Shown in pieces: positions 8,844 through 15,188 of a DNA stretch of 33,119 nucleotides (position 1 is its first letter; every line of letters begins with the position of its first letter). The notes under the pieces were generated by a model. That model made no database searches. It was not told the origin of the DNA and worked only from the letters and a program-made list of their open reading frames with translations. Source of the stretch: JBOGVA01 sp050692195 (GTDB lineage: Bacteria > Actinomycetota > UBA4738). The DNA lies in assembly GCA_050692195.1 (NCBI GenBank), contig JBOGVA010000009.1:1-33119 (forward strand), given 5' to 3'. A program made the position numbers and the translations under genes.

Positions 8844-8850
8844 GGGCCGG

Positions 8851-9285
8851 CTAGGGTGCCGCCCCGACCGCGCGTGCTGCCTTGAGCAGGATCTCCTGCT
8901 CGCTTGGGTAGCGCACCACGCTCGCTGCCTCCCGAAGAGGGAACCAGCGGACGTCCTCCATCTCGTGGTCGTGCAGCGAGGTATCCCCTCCAACAGCCTC
9001 CATGAGGAAGAAGGACACTCGCTTGCGGACCCTCACGGCATCCCACACGTACCAGTACGAGATGTCACCGAGAGGCATCCGCACCTCCGCCTCCAGGCCT
9101 GTCTCCTCGCGGACCTCCCTGAGGGCGGCTCGCTCGGGTTGCTCACCGCGCTCGACCAGGCCCTTGGGGAGCCCCCACGCCAGCTCCCCGCTCCGGGTCC
9201 TGCGCGCGCCCAGTGCGACCTCGTAGCTGCCCGGCTCCCCCCGGATGACGACTCCCCCCGCGGAGTATTCCGACCTCGTCCTCAC
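8851..9285 (-). CDS. Nudix hydrolase (MutT4 position)
   Basis: A 144-residue Nudix protein with a perfect Nudix box at residues 42-64 (GX5EX7REVREETGL), which binds divalent metal and cleaves nucleoside diphosphate-X substrates. The sequence before the box (AWGLPKGLVERGE) resembles the MutT/Ap4A-hydrolase branch. Its place beside the DUF6049-murJ-sigM block matches mutT4 of Mycobacterium, but the substrate is not determined by the sequence. It starts at GTG 9285, 19 bases after the stop of the YbaK-like gene. Confidence 0.92.
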   Translation of the reverse strand: MRTRSEYSAGGVVIRGEPGSYEVALGARRTRSGELAWGLPKGLVERGEQPERAALREVREETGLEAEVRMPLGDISYWYVWDAVRVRKRVSFFLMEAVGGDTSLHDHEMEDVRWFPLREAASVVRYPSEQEILLKAARAVGAAP

Positions 9286-9304
9286 CCGAGCGCGAGATCG
9301 GAGG

Positions 9305-9781
9305 TCACTTGCCGGCCGGCACGGTGATCGAGGCGACCTTGGCGCCGGTCGCCTTGACCAGGTCCTTACCCCGGATCTTCAGTACGGATCGAGCCTCCCC
9401 TCCGGCGAAGTACAACACGACGTCCCGATCAAGGCTCCGATCCAGGATGATCTTGAAAGATTCGGGAAGACCCGCCGGAGGGATCGACTCGGGGAGGTAA
9501 CCCGTCAGCTCCGAGGCTCGGGCGTCCGACGCCGGCTCCAGCGTCTCCTGCCCGGATGCCCTGCGCACCCGCTCGGGGTCGGGCTCGTGGCCGGCGGGGA
9601 CAAGAGCCGCAACCGGGCCGTCCGACCCCTCGAACACGATCACCTTGCCCACCTCGTCGACGGGGAGGTCGAGTACGGCGGCCAGCTGCTCCGAGGAACG
9701 CAGCCGGCCACGGGCGGGGAACAGCTCGTGCGGGACTTCGCGCTCGATCAGGAAGGTATGTACGTCGACACTGGTCCGCAC
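9305..9781 (-). CDS. YbaK/ProX-type aminoacyl-tRNA deacylase
   Basis: A 158-residue protein of the YbaK/prolyl-tRNA-editing family, which hydrolyses mischarged tRNAs such as Cys-tRNA(Pro). The family lysine is in DEVGKVIVF (near residue 46), followed by ALVPAGHEP and, further on, the VLYFAGGEARSVLKI segment typical of the fold. The start is GTG 9781 with no Shine-Dalgarno. A GATACT hexamer ends 7 bases upstream, so the mRNA may be leaderless. It is the last gene of the minus-strand run before the restriction-modification pair, and lies 19 bases before the Nudix gene. Confidence 0.87.
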   Translation of the reverse strand: MRTSVDVHTFLIEREVPHELFPARGRLRSSEQLAAVLDLPVDEVGKVIVFEGSDGPVAALVPAGHEPDPERVRRASGQETLEPASDARASELTGYLPESIPPAGLPESFKIILDRSLDRDVVLYFAGGEARSVLKIRGKDLVKATGAKVASITVPAGK

Positions 9782-9788
9782 GGGGAGA

Positions 9789-9794
9789 AGTATC
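9789..9794 (-). promoter_or_regulatory. candidate -10 element for ybaK
   Basis: GATACT on the minus strand, 7 bases before the GTG start at 9781, with no ribosome-binding site in between. No good -35 is visible. The 136-base gap 9782-9917 otherwise contains only GC-rich sequence downstream of the endonuclease gene, including C/G runs near 9890-9908. Confidence 0.35.
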
Positions 9795-9917
9795 CCAAAG
9801 GGGCGACTTCGACCGTTGGGCAGAAGGTCTGGCGATCAGAGTTCTACTTCACCCCTAGGCGGCCCCGACCTGGCCGACAAAGAAGTCGTCCTGGGGGCCC
9901 CACGGGGGGTGGTCGAG

Positions 9918-11024
9918 CTATGGCACCCCTAGACCCACCAGACCGGGGAAAGGCTGTACCGTCAGCATCTGGTCAAGGGTCCCAACTGAGAAGACGCGGC
10001 CATCCGTATCCCGAACCACGGGGCCGAGGGCATCGGACGTTCGCTTCCACCCGAGGCCGTCTAGAACGGCGAAGACCGGAATCCCACCGAGCCGTCTTCC
10101 CTCTCCAGCGAGAACCGCGAAACGCGATGCCTTATCCCGGGCAGTCCCTCCGTCGCTTGCGAGTTTCGACTCGATCATTCCCCGGAGTGTCCGCTCGGCC
10201 TGGAACACGACGAAGTCCGGCGCCGGCCTTACAGTCAGGTTGAAACGGTCGGCGATCTCGCCCTGATTGTGTACTCCAGTTCGGACGTGTGGGATGCCCG
10301 CTTCGGTGAGGAGTTCCTCGACGGCGTCTTCCAGAACGTCACCTCGCCTGGTGCTCGTCGCGTCGATCAGTGTCCTGAAGCCCCCGCCATAGTGTCGCTG
10401 GTGGAGGAGAACGGAGTAGGGAACACCCTCCGAGGCGAACTGGCGTACCGTTTGCCATCCCTGAGCGGTATCCGGCTTATCAAGCTTGCTGACGAAGTCC
10501 CCTACGGGCTCATCCCATAAGGTGCCCGTGAGGAGGCGGTGGACCGCCTCTCCGACCGCGCGCGCGAGGTTCTCCGTCTCCTTTGGACGACGCCCAGCTT
10601 CAAGGGATTTGATATCGGCCCGGATGCCCTCCAGCCCAAGCAGCCGTGCGGCTTCGAGGATCGCCGCCGCGAACTCCGCAGGCGTGTACGCGACGATCGC
10701 TCGGAAGACGCGGATGGCTCTTAAGTCCTCTTCAATCAGGGCGGCCAGGTTCTCGGGGTCGACGGCGGCGAAGGTCTTCGTCCTAGCTCGGACAATCTCG
10801 TAGATCTCCTCGAAGGACTCGAGGCCGTATGCCTCCGGCCAGAGTACGTATGCAAAGGACCCGACCAGTTGCGGGACGTAGACTTCTTCGGCGATCGCCG
10901 CGTACACGGCCCGGCGCTGCTGCTCGCCGAAAATCTCGGGAATTCGCCGTACCTCCTCGACCCGTTCGTCCCAGGTGTCCGCGTCACGAACCCGCTGGAC
11001 GACCTCAGGGATCGGGACAGCCAC
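9918..11024 (-). CDS. probable type II restriction endonuclease, PD-(D/E)xK fold
   Basis: A 368-residue protein that I do not recognise by name. The N-terminal half (about 1-160) is helical. The C-terminal half looks like a PD-(D/E)xK nuclease: GDVLEDAVEELL supplies a glutamate near 232, PAPDFVVF gives D270, and MIESKLA gives E285 and K287. The GTG start at 11024 lies 3 bases after the methyltransferase stop, so both are in one transcript. Tight pairing with an SPPY methyltransferase makes restriction the best reading; recognition site and subtype are unknown. Base composition looks somewhat less GC-rich than the flanking housekeeping genes. No integrase, transposase or terminal repeat is seen beside the pair. 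Confidence 0.75.
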   Translation of the reverse strand: MAVPIPEVVQRVRDADTWDERVEEVRRIPEIFGEQQRRAVYAAIAEEVYVPQLVGSFAYVLWPEAYGLESFEEIYEIVRARTKTFAAVDPENLAALIEEDLRAIRVFRAIVAYTPAEFAAAILEAARLLGLEGIRADIKSLEAGRRPKETENLARAVGEAVHRLLTGTLWDEPVGDFVSKLDKPDTAQGWQTVRQFASEGVPYSVLLHQRHYGGGFRTLIDATSTRRGDVLEDAVEELLTEAGIPHVRTGVHNQGEIADRFNLTVRPAPDFVVFQAERTLRGMIESKLASDGGTARDKASRFAVLAGEGRRLGGIPVFAVLDGLGWKRTSDALGPVVRDTDGRVFSVGTLDQMLTVQPFPGLVGLGVP

Positions 11025-11027
11025 GGG

Positions 11028-12035
11028 CTATCGGCGGGTCTTCATCCGCTCCGGGAGGATCGACGCGTAAGCGGGGTCCAATTCGCTCACGATCCACCGA
11101 CGCCCTAGAGCCTCCGCCGCAACGGCGGTCGTGCATGTCCCTGCGAAGGGGTCGAAGACGACCTGGCCGGGCAGGGTGAGGAGTGAAATGAAGAATGAGG
11201 GGAGGGCGATGGGGAACCGTGCCGGGTGCCCGGTAGGGTTCGGGCCAAACTCAGGCTCGTGCATCAAAAGGGTAGAAGGCCGGACCAGATCCGGTCCCGC
11301 CTGGACTCGTTTCCGGCCGTGACCCGACGGCTCGTTTACCCGCTCGTAGTTGTGGGCCAAGCGCTTCCTGCGCTCCCGGTCCTTTGCGTCCCATCGGGCG
11401 GGGGACAGGACCGCCTCCGGGAAGAACTGCCACTCCGGCGTCTTGGTGAACTGGAAGCAGTACTCGACGGCGTCCTTGAGGAACCGGTGGAACCGACCGG
11501 GCGGCGGTGACGGCTTTCCCCACACGAAGTCTTCGGCGAAGAGGAACCCCTGTTCCCGTAGCCAGAAAACGATTTCGTACTGTAGGGTCCCGCGCTCCCA
11601 TCCGTGTCTCTTCGACCGATAGTTCAGGACAAACGATCCGTGAGGCTGGAGGACCCGGAGGATCTCGCCTGTCACCTTCAGGAAGAGGTCCTCATACCAG
11701 GCGCGGTCATAGCGTTCCCCATCCGAATACTTCGCCTGGCGATCGTAGGGCGGAGACGTGATGACCAGGTCGACGCTTTCTGAAGGGAGCGACCTGAGGA
11801 TATCAACGCAGTCACCGACGATCAGGATCCCGAGGCCCGTTCGGTAGGTTGCCGCGCCTTCGAGGTCCGCGAAGTCGGGGCTTGGCACGGGCACAAACTT
11901 ACCGCGGCCGGAGCGCGGTTGCGAGTAGCCTCCCGGCCTCGATCTCTCCGGCGCCTGGACGGGTAGGGGCTCCTGAATCGGTTTTCGTGGAAGGCGGGGG
12001 GTCGCAGCGGGGGAGAGACCAGCAATATTCGACAC
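11028..12035 (-). CDS. DNA methyltransferase, SPPY (N4-cytosine or N6-adenine) beta class
   Basis: A 335-residue S-adenosylmethionine-dependent DNA methyltransferase. The catalytic TSPPYD motif is at about residues 93-98, and the AdoMet-binding VVFDPFAGTCTTAVAAEA lies near 292-309 at the C-terminus. Catalytic motif before AdoMet motif is the beta order. SPPY is most common in N4-cytosine enzymes, but N6-adenine methylation is not excluded. The third glycine position of the FxGxG motif is a Cys here (FAGTC). I use GTG 12035 because an AAGGAGG lies just upstream (4-base spacing); the first 55 residues are basic and Pro-rich, so a later start is conceivable. It is followed after 3 bases by the endonuclease gene. 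Confidence 0.9.
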   Translation of the reverse strand: MSNIAGLSPAATPRLPRKPIQEPLPVQAPERSRPGGYSQPRSGRGKFVPVPSPDFADLEGAATYRTGLGILIVGDCVDILRSLPSESVDLVITSPPYDRQAKYSDGERYDRAWYEDLFLKVTGEILRVLQPHGSFVLNYRSKRHGWERGTLQYEIVFWLREQGFLFAEDFVWGKPSPPPGRFHRFLKDAVEYCFQFTKTPEWQFFPEAVLSPARWDAKDRERRKRLAHNYERVNEPSGHGRKRVQAGPDLVRPSTLLMHEPEFGPNPTGHPARFPIALPSFFISLLTLPGQVVFDPFAGTCTTAVAAEALGRRWIVSELDPAYASILPERMKTRR

Positions 12036-12209
12036 TGGGCCTCCTTCGGTTTGGTTCTCTCAGGCTACCCGCCGGCTCTGACACGCCCCCTCGTTCAAAG
12101 CTTCAATCGAGAGATCGGTGCATCGATGAGGCCCCCCCACAGAAGGTCTGCTGCACCGGGGGGAGGGGTTGGGGGGGGTTGCCCCCGCCCTACTTCCTGA
12201 GATCGAGAG
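12036..12209. other. intergenic region between KGG gene and methyltransferase, with G-tract
   Basis: A 174-base gap with no supported gene. Toward the methyltransferase it holds the AAGGAGG ribosome-binding site. The plus strand carries G runs of 6, 4 and 8 at 12158-12163, 12165-12168 and 12171-12178, which could fold as a G-quadruplex on that strand. The minus-strand transcript would carry the C-rich complement. A weak TTGAAG / TGTCAG pair with 17-base spacing could be the methyltransferase promoter, but the match is poor. Confidence 0.5.
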
Positions 12210-12401
12210 CTACTTCGAGCCGCCCTTTCGGCCGATGCGCTGGTAGAACTCGATCCCGTAGCGCCTCTTCGTCGTGTCTCCGCCCTTCTTTCCGCCGATG
12301 CGGCCGATGCGACCGAAGAACTCGTCGCCGTGGCGCCGTTTGGTAGTGAGGCCTCCTTTGCGACCGGCCTCTGCTCTGGACATTCTCGCCGTCTGGGCCA
12401 T
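12210..12401 (-). CDS. KGG-repeat general stress protein (YciG/GsiB-like)
   Basis: A 63-residue basic, Gly-rich protein made almost wholly of two tandem 24-residue repeats (about 14-37 and 38-61). Each has the pattern (R/K)KGG-x-TTKRR-x-G-x-EF-x2-RIGR-x-GG. This is the stress-induced KGG motif found in YciG, GsiB and Con-10-like hydrophilic proteins linked to desiccation, starvation and general stress; the molecular role is unclear. The ATG at 12401 has AGGAGG nine bases upstream, so it is preferred over the longer reading from 12458. A SigB/SigF-type promoter-like sequence lies upstream at 12440-12465. It is divergent from pcnA and upstream of, but 174 bases away from, the methyltransferase. 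Confidence 0.85.
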   Translation of the reverse strand: MAQTARMSRAEAGRKGGLTTKRRHGDEFFGRIGRIGGKKGGDTTKRRYGIEFYQRIGRKGGSK

Positions 12402-12439
12402 CGGATCCTTCCTCCTGTGGACCGGGGTCTGTCGTGTGC

Positions 12440-12465
12440 CTACCCCCTCATCGGACAAAGCAAAC
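12440..12465 (-). promoter_or_regulatory. candidate general-stress (SigB/SigF-type) promoter of the KGG gene
   Basis: On the minus strand GTTT (12465-12462), a 16-base spacer and GGGTAG (12445-12440) match the GTTT-N14-17-GGGTAT consensus used by SigB/SigF-family sigma factors in Gram-positives. Transcription would start about 30 bases before the ATG at 12401, leaving room for the AGGAGG ribosome-binding site. The downstream gene encodes a stress protein, which supports the reading. Confidence 0.55.
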
Positions 12466-12537
12466 GAAACCGAACGCCCAGGGATGGTCGGCGAGCCGAT
12501 CCGTCACCAACTGGGCAAGCTCAGTTCGCCCGAACGG

Positions 12538-12543
12538 TATGCT
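12538..12543 (+). promoter_or_regulatory. candidate -10 element for pcnA
   Basis: TATGCT lies 8 bases before the pcnA ATG, and no Shine-Dalgarno sequence is present between them, consistent with a leaderless mRNA. The rest of the 150-base divergent gap (12402-12551) holds the KGG promoter; I see no clear -35 for pcnA. Confidence 0.4.
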
Positions 12544-12551
12544 CGGCCTTG

Positions 12552-13994
12552 ATGAGGCCTCCCGACACTTCCGGCCCGGCCGGTGCGCTCGTGGACGTCG
12601 ATCCGCTGGCCGTAGAGCTGGGCGAGCGGTTTGGCGCCGCCGGGTTCGAGCTGTGCCTGGTGGGCGGCAGCGTCCGTGACCTCATCCTGCAGCGCCCCCG
12701 GGAAGACCTCGACTTCGCCACCAGCGCCAAGCCCGAGCAGACCATCCGACTGATCCATGGCCTGGCGGAGCGGCGCTACCTTCAGGGCATCCGCTACGGA
12801 ACGGTCGGTGCCCGTGTCCGGGGGCACGACATCGAGATAACCACCTACAGGCAGGAGGTCTATCCGGAAGGAGATCGCCACCCGCGCGTGTCGTTCGCGG
12901 GCGACCTGGGGGCGGACCTGTCCAGGCGAGACTTCACCGTCAACGCGATGGCCATCCGCCTCCCGGAGCGCGTGTTCGTCGATCCCTTCGGGGGGGTCCG
13001 GGACCTGGCAGCGAAACGACTGGACACGCCTCTCGACCCGGAGGTTTCGTTCGGCGACGACCCGCTGCGGATGCTCCGGGCGGCCCGGTTCGCCTCGACG
13101 CTGGGACTCAAACCATCCCCACGAGTGATGGAGGCCATGCAGCGCATGTCCGACCGGCTGTCCATCGTGTCGGCGGAGCGGATCCGCGACGAGCTGTCCA
13201 GGCTCCTGCTGGCAGGGCGACCAACGCCGGGCCTGGAGCTCGTGGTCGAGACCCGACTGGCCGATCAGTTCCTGCCGGAGCTGCCGGCCCTTCAGCTCGA
13301 GCAGGATCCCGTGCAGCGACACAAGGACGTGTTCCGCCACACTCTCGTGGTGGTGGAACGGTGTGAGCCTGACCTCGTCCTCCGCCTGGCCGCCCTGCTG
13401 CACGACATCGGAAAGCCGGTCACCCGCACGATCACGGAGGAGGGCGTGCAGTTCTACCACCACGAGGTGGTCGGGGCGAGGATGGCCGAGGAGCGGATGC
13501 GTGCCCTGCGCTACTCCAGGGACGTCGTGACCGACGTGGTGAAACTCGTCCGGCTGCACCTGCGGTTCCACAGCTACCGGGAAGGGTGGAGCGACTCGGC
13601 GCTCCGCCGGTACGTCCGGGATGCCGGCCATCTGCTGGACCGGCTGAATCAACTCGTTCGGGCCGACTGCACCACCCGCAACCCGTTCCGAGCGAAGGCC
13701 CTTGCGACGCTACAGGACGACCTGGAGCTCCGGATCGCCCGTCTCTCCGAGCAGGAGAACCTTGAGCAGATGCGGCCTCCGCTGGATGGCCACGAGATCA
13801 TGAAGCACCTCGACCTGGGTCCGGGCCCGATCGTCGGGGAGGCCTGGCGGTTCCTGCTCGAGGAGCGCCTCGACCGAGGGCCGATGGAGAAGGAGGAGGC
13901 CTACGGGCTGCTGGACGAGTGGGCGAAGCGCCGGGGCATCACGCATGGACCATCGGGGGCTGAGGGCTCTGCTGCGGTCAGCCCCCCCGAGTGA
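12552..13994 (+). CDS. pcnA: CCA tRNA nucleotidyltransferase / poly(A) polymerase family protein
   Basis: A 480-residue enzyme that adds or repairs the 3' CCA end of tRNAs, using CTP and ATP. The nucleotidyltransferase head has VGGSVRDLIL (about 37-46) and the metal-binding EDLDFAT with D52 and D54. It is followed by the RDFTVNAMAI segment, the arginine-rich D-D-x-L-R-M-L-R-A-A-R-F strand, and an HD domain (LLHDIGKPVTR near 283). A head plus HD domain in one chain is the usual actinobacterial form (PcnA, Rv3907c). It starts at ATG 12552. Its 3' end overlaps the convergent PuuD-like gene by 17 bases. As in Mycobacterium it is divergent from the mutT4-murJ-sigM block, but here about 3.2 kb of other genes separate them. 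Confidence 0.94.
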   Translation: MRPPDTSGPAGALVDVDPLAVELGERFGAAGFELCLVGGSVRDLILQRPREDLDFATSAKPEQTIRLIHGLAERRYLQGIRYGTVGARVRGHDIEITTYRQEVYPEGDRHPRVSFAGDLGADLSRRDFTVNAMAIRLPERVFVDPFGGVRDLAAKRLDTPLDPEVSFGDDPLRMLRAARFASTLGLKPSPRVMEAMQRMSDRLSIVSAERIRDELSRLLLAGRPTPGLELVVETRLADQFLPELPALQLEQDPVQRHKDVFRHTLVVVERCEPDLVLRLAALLHDIGKPVTRTITEEGVQFYHHEVVGARMAEERMRALRYSRDVVTDVVKLVRLHLRFHSYREGWSDSALRRYVRDAGHLLDRLNQLVRADCTTRNPFRAKALATLQDDLELRIARLSEQENLEQMRPPLDGHEIMKHLDLGPGPIVGEAWRFLLEERLDRGPMEKEEAYGLLDEWAKRRGITHGPSGAEGSAAVSPPE

Positions 13995-14700
13995 ACAGTT
14001 GGAGGAAGAAGTAGAGGACCGCCCACAGGATGCCCCCCCACAGGATCGTGCTCTCGATCTTCTCCAGGGGGCGCTTCGTCGTCCCCGTGAGCCCCGACAT
14101 CGCGTTCAACTGGACCGCCGCGATCACCACGGCGGCGACGACGCCGTAAGCCCACTTCCCGACGCTGCTCGTTTCCGGGCCGAAGAGGACGAGATGGCTC
14201 GCCGTGGCCATGAAGAACACCATCGGGATGGAGAACACGACGTTGGTTCGCGACATCAGCAGCCCTCGCCGACCGGCGTCCGCCGCCCTGGGGTCGGCCT
14301 CCCCGCCGGAAGCGACTCGCTCCGCGGAGGCGATGACGATCTTCTGGTTGGGCCAGATGACCAGCCACACGTTCAGGAACATGAGGGTCCCGAGGACCAT
14401 CCCGGTGAGGATGGATACCCAGTACGACGAGCCCAGGAGGATCGTGCCCGTCCAGGCCAGCCTCAGGATGATGATGAAGACGCCGGCCAGGAAGGTGAGC
14501 AGAGCGGCGTACCGGAACCACAGCAGGGCGCGGGGGACGAGCTTCCTCACGGCGGTCGTGCGCACGTCCGGCTCGATCTCCGCGAAGAACGGCGTCTGGA
14601 CGAAATTGAAGTAGTAGAGCAGACCGATCCAGGTGATGCCGGCGAGGATGTGCACCCAACGGCCGAGGAGCAGTATCCCGTCGTTGGTGAAGATCTCCAT
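13978..14700 (-). CDS. PuuD/urate-oxidase N-terminal-like membrane protein
   Basis: A 240-residue polytopic membrane protein with about seven helices. The first contains GRWVHILAGITWIGLLYYFNF, characteristic of the N-terminal membrane domain of PuuD-type urate oxidases (Urate_ox_N, DUF989). Full PuuD proteins carry a C-terminal cytochrome c domain; none is present here, so urate oxidation is not established, and heme or redox function is only inferred from the family and its conserved membrane histidine. The ATG at 14700 has an excellent AGGAGGGG two bases upstream, so the in-frame start at 14748 is rejected. A TATACT -10 lies upstream. It follows sodN on the same strand, a possible link to oxidative metabolism. 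Confidence 0.8.
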   Translation of the reverse strand: MEIFTNDGILLLGRWVHILAGITWIGLLYYFNFVQTPFFAEIEPDVRTTAVRKLVPRALLWFRYAALLTFLAGVFIIILRLAWTGTILLGSSYWVSILTGMVLGTLMFLNVWLVIWPNQKIVIASAERVASGGEADPRAADAGRRGLLMSRTNVVFSIPMVFFMATASHLVLFGPETSSVGKWAYGVVAAVVIAAVQLNAMSGLTGTTKRPLEKIESTILWGGILWAVLYFFLQLFTRGG

Positions 14701-14728
14701 GTCCCCTCCTCTCGGGCGCTTCCGGCCG

Positions 14729-14734
14729 AGTATA
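14729..14734 (-). promoter_or_regulatory. -10 element of the PuuD-like gene
   Basis: TATACT on the minus strand, 28 bases before the ATG at 14700 and upstream of the AGGAGGGG ribosome-binding site. A TTGCCT lies only 13 bases further upstream, too close for a standard -35, so the -35 is unclear. The element lies in the 62-base gap after sodN and suggests independent transcription. Confidence 0.5.
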
Positions 14735-14762
14735 GAAGTGGGGATCAAGGCAAGCTAGCTGA

Positions 14763-15188
14763 TTACTTCGTGTCCCAGAAGATCTTGTCGATCTCTCCGA
14801 TGGCGTCCAGCAGCTTCTGACCCTGGTCCGGGTCCACCGACCTCTTCGCCTCGCCGGCGGCCTTCGTCGCCCTCCAGAAGACGTCGTGTAGCTGTGGGTA
14901 CCTCTCGAGGTGGTCCGGCTTGAAGTAATCGGTCCACAGGACCCACAGGTGATGCTTCACCAGGTCGGCACGCTGCTCCTTGATGACCAGGCACCGGTGC
15001 TTGAAGTCGGTCATGGTCTCGGAAGCCGACTTCTCCTTCTCGGCGTTCTGGTACTTCTGCTGGATGGCATGGACGGACTCCGCTTCGATGCGAGCCTGGG
15101 CAGGGTCGTAGACCCCGCAAGGAAGGTCGCAGTGGGCGTGGACGACCCGACGCGGCCTCAGCAACCCTGCTAGTAGCGTGTGGAACAT
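14763..15188 (-). CDS. sodN: nickel superoxide dismutase precursor
   Basis: Disproportionates superoxide with a nickel centre in a homohexamer, from a precursor cleaved to expose the N-terminal histidine. The 141-residue sequence has the diagnostic nickel hook HCDLPCGVY beginning at His19, where H1, C2 and C6 of the mature chain bind nickel. DPAQARIEAESV, VIKEQRADLVKHH, WTDYFKPDHLERYP and the C-terminal EIDKIFWDTK also match Streptomyces SodN closely. The 18-residue leader ends in ...VVHA before the histidine. It starts at ATG 15188 with GGGAGG just upstream. The peptidase gene sodX is divergent, with the two candidate start codons overlapping. A TAGGCT hexamer at 15221-15216 could be its -10. 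I see no convincing Nur (nickel repressor) box. Confidence 0.97.
   Translation of the reverse strand: MFHTLLAGLLRPRRVVHAHCDLPCGVYDPAQARIEAESVHAIQQKYQNAEKEKSASETMTDFKHRCLVIKEQRADLVKHHLWVLWTDYFKPDHLERYPQLHDVFWRATKAAGEAKRSVDPDQGQKLLDAIGEIDKIFWDTK

Noticed and set aside
12045..12075. CTGAGAGAACC on the minus strand, reminiscent of the CTGAGA of a TPP riboswitch
   Set aside because: The rest of the conserved TPP core is absent and the downstream gene is a DNA methyltransferase.
12036..12209. Possible tRNA in the gap, from a GTTCAAAGC resembling a T-loop
   Set aside because: No acceptor stem, anticodon arm or matching T-stem could be drawn around it.
9782..12209. Restriction-modification region as a complete mobile element
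   Set aside because: No integrase, transposase, terminal inverted repeats or target duplication could be seen; only gene content and composition hint at transfer.
12504..13652. Minus-strand open frame of 382 codons opposite pcnA
   Set aside because: pcnA on the plus strand has all expected motifs; the opposite frame is a codon-bias shadow without recognisable domains.
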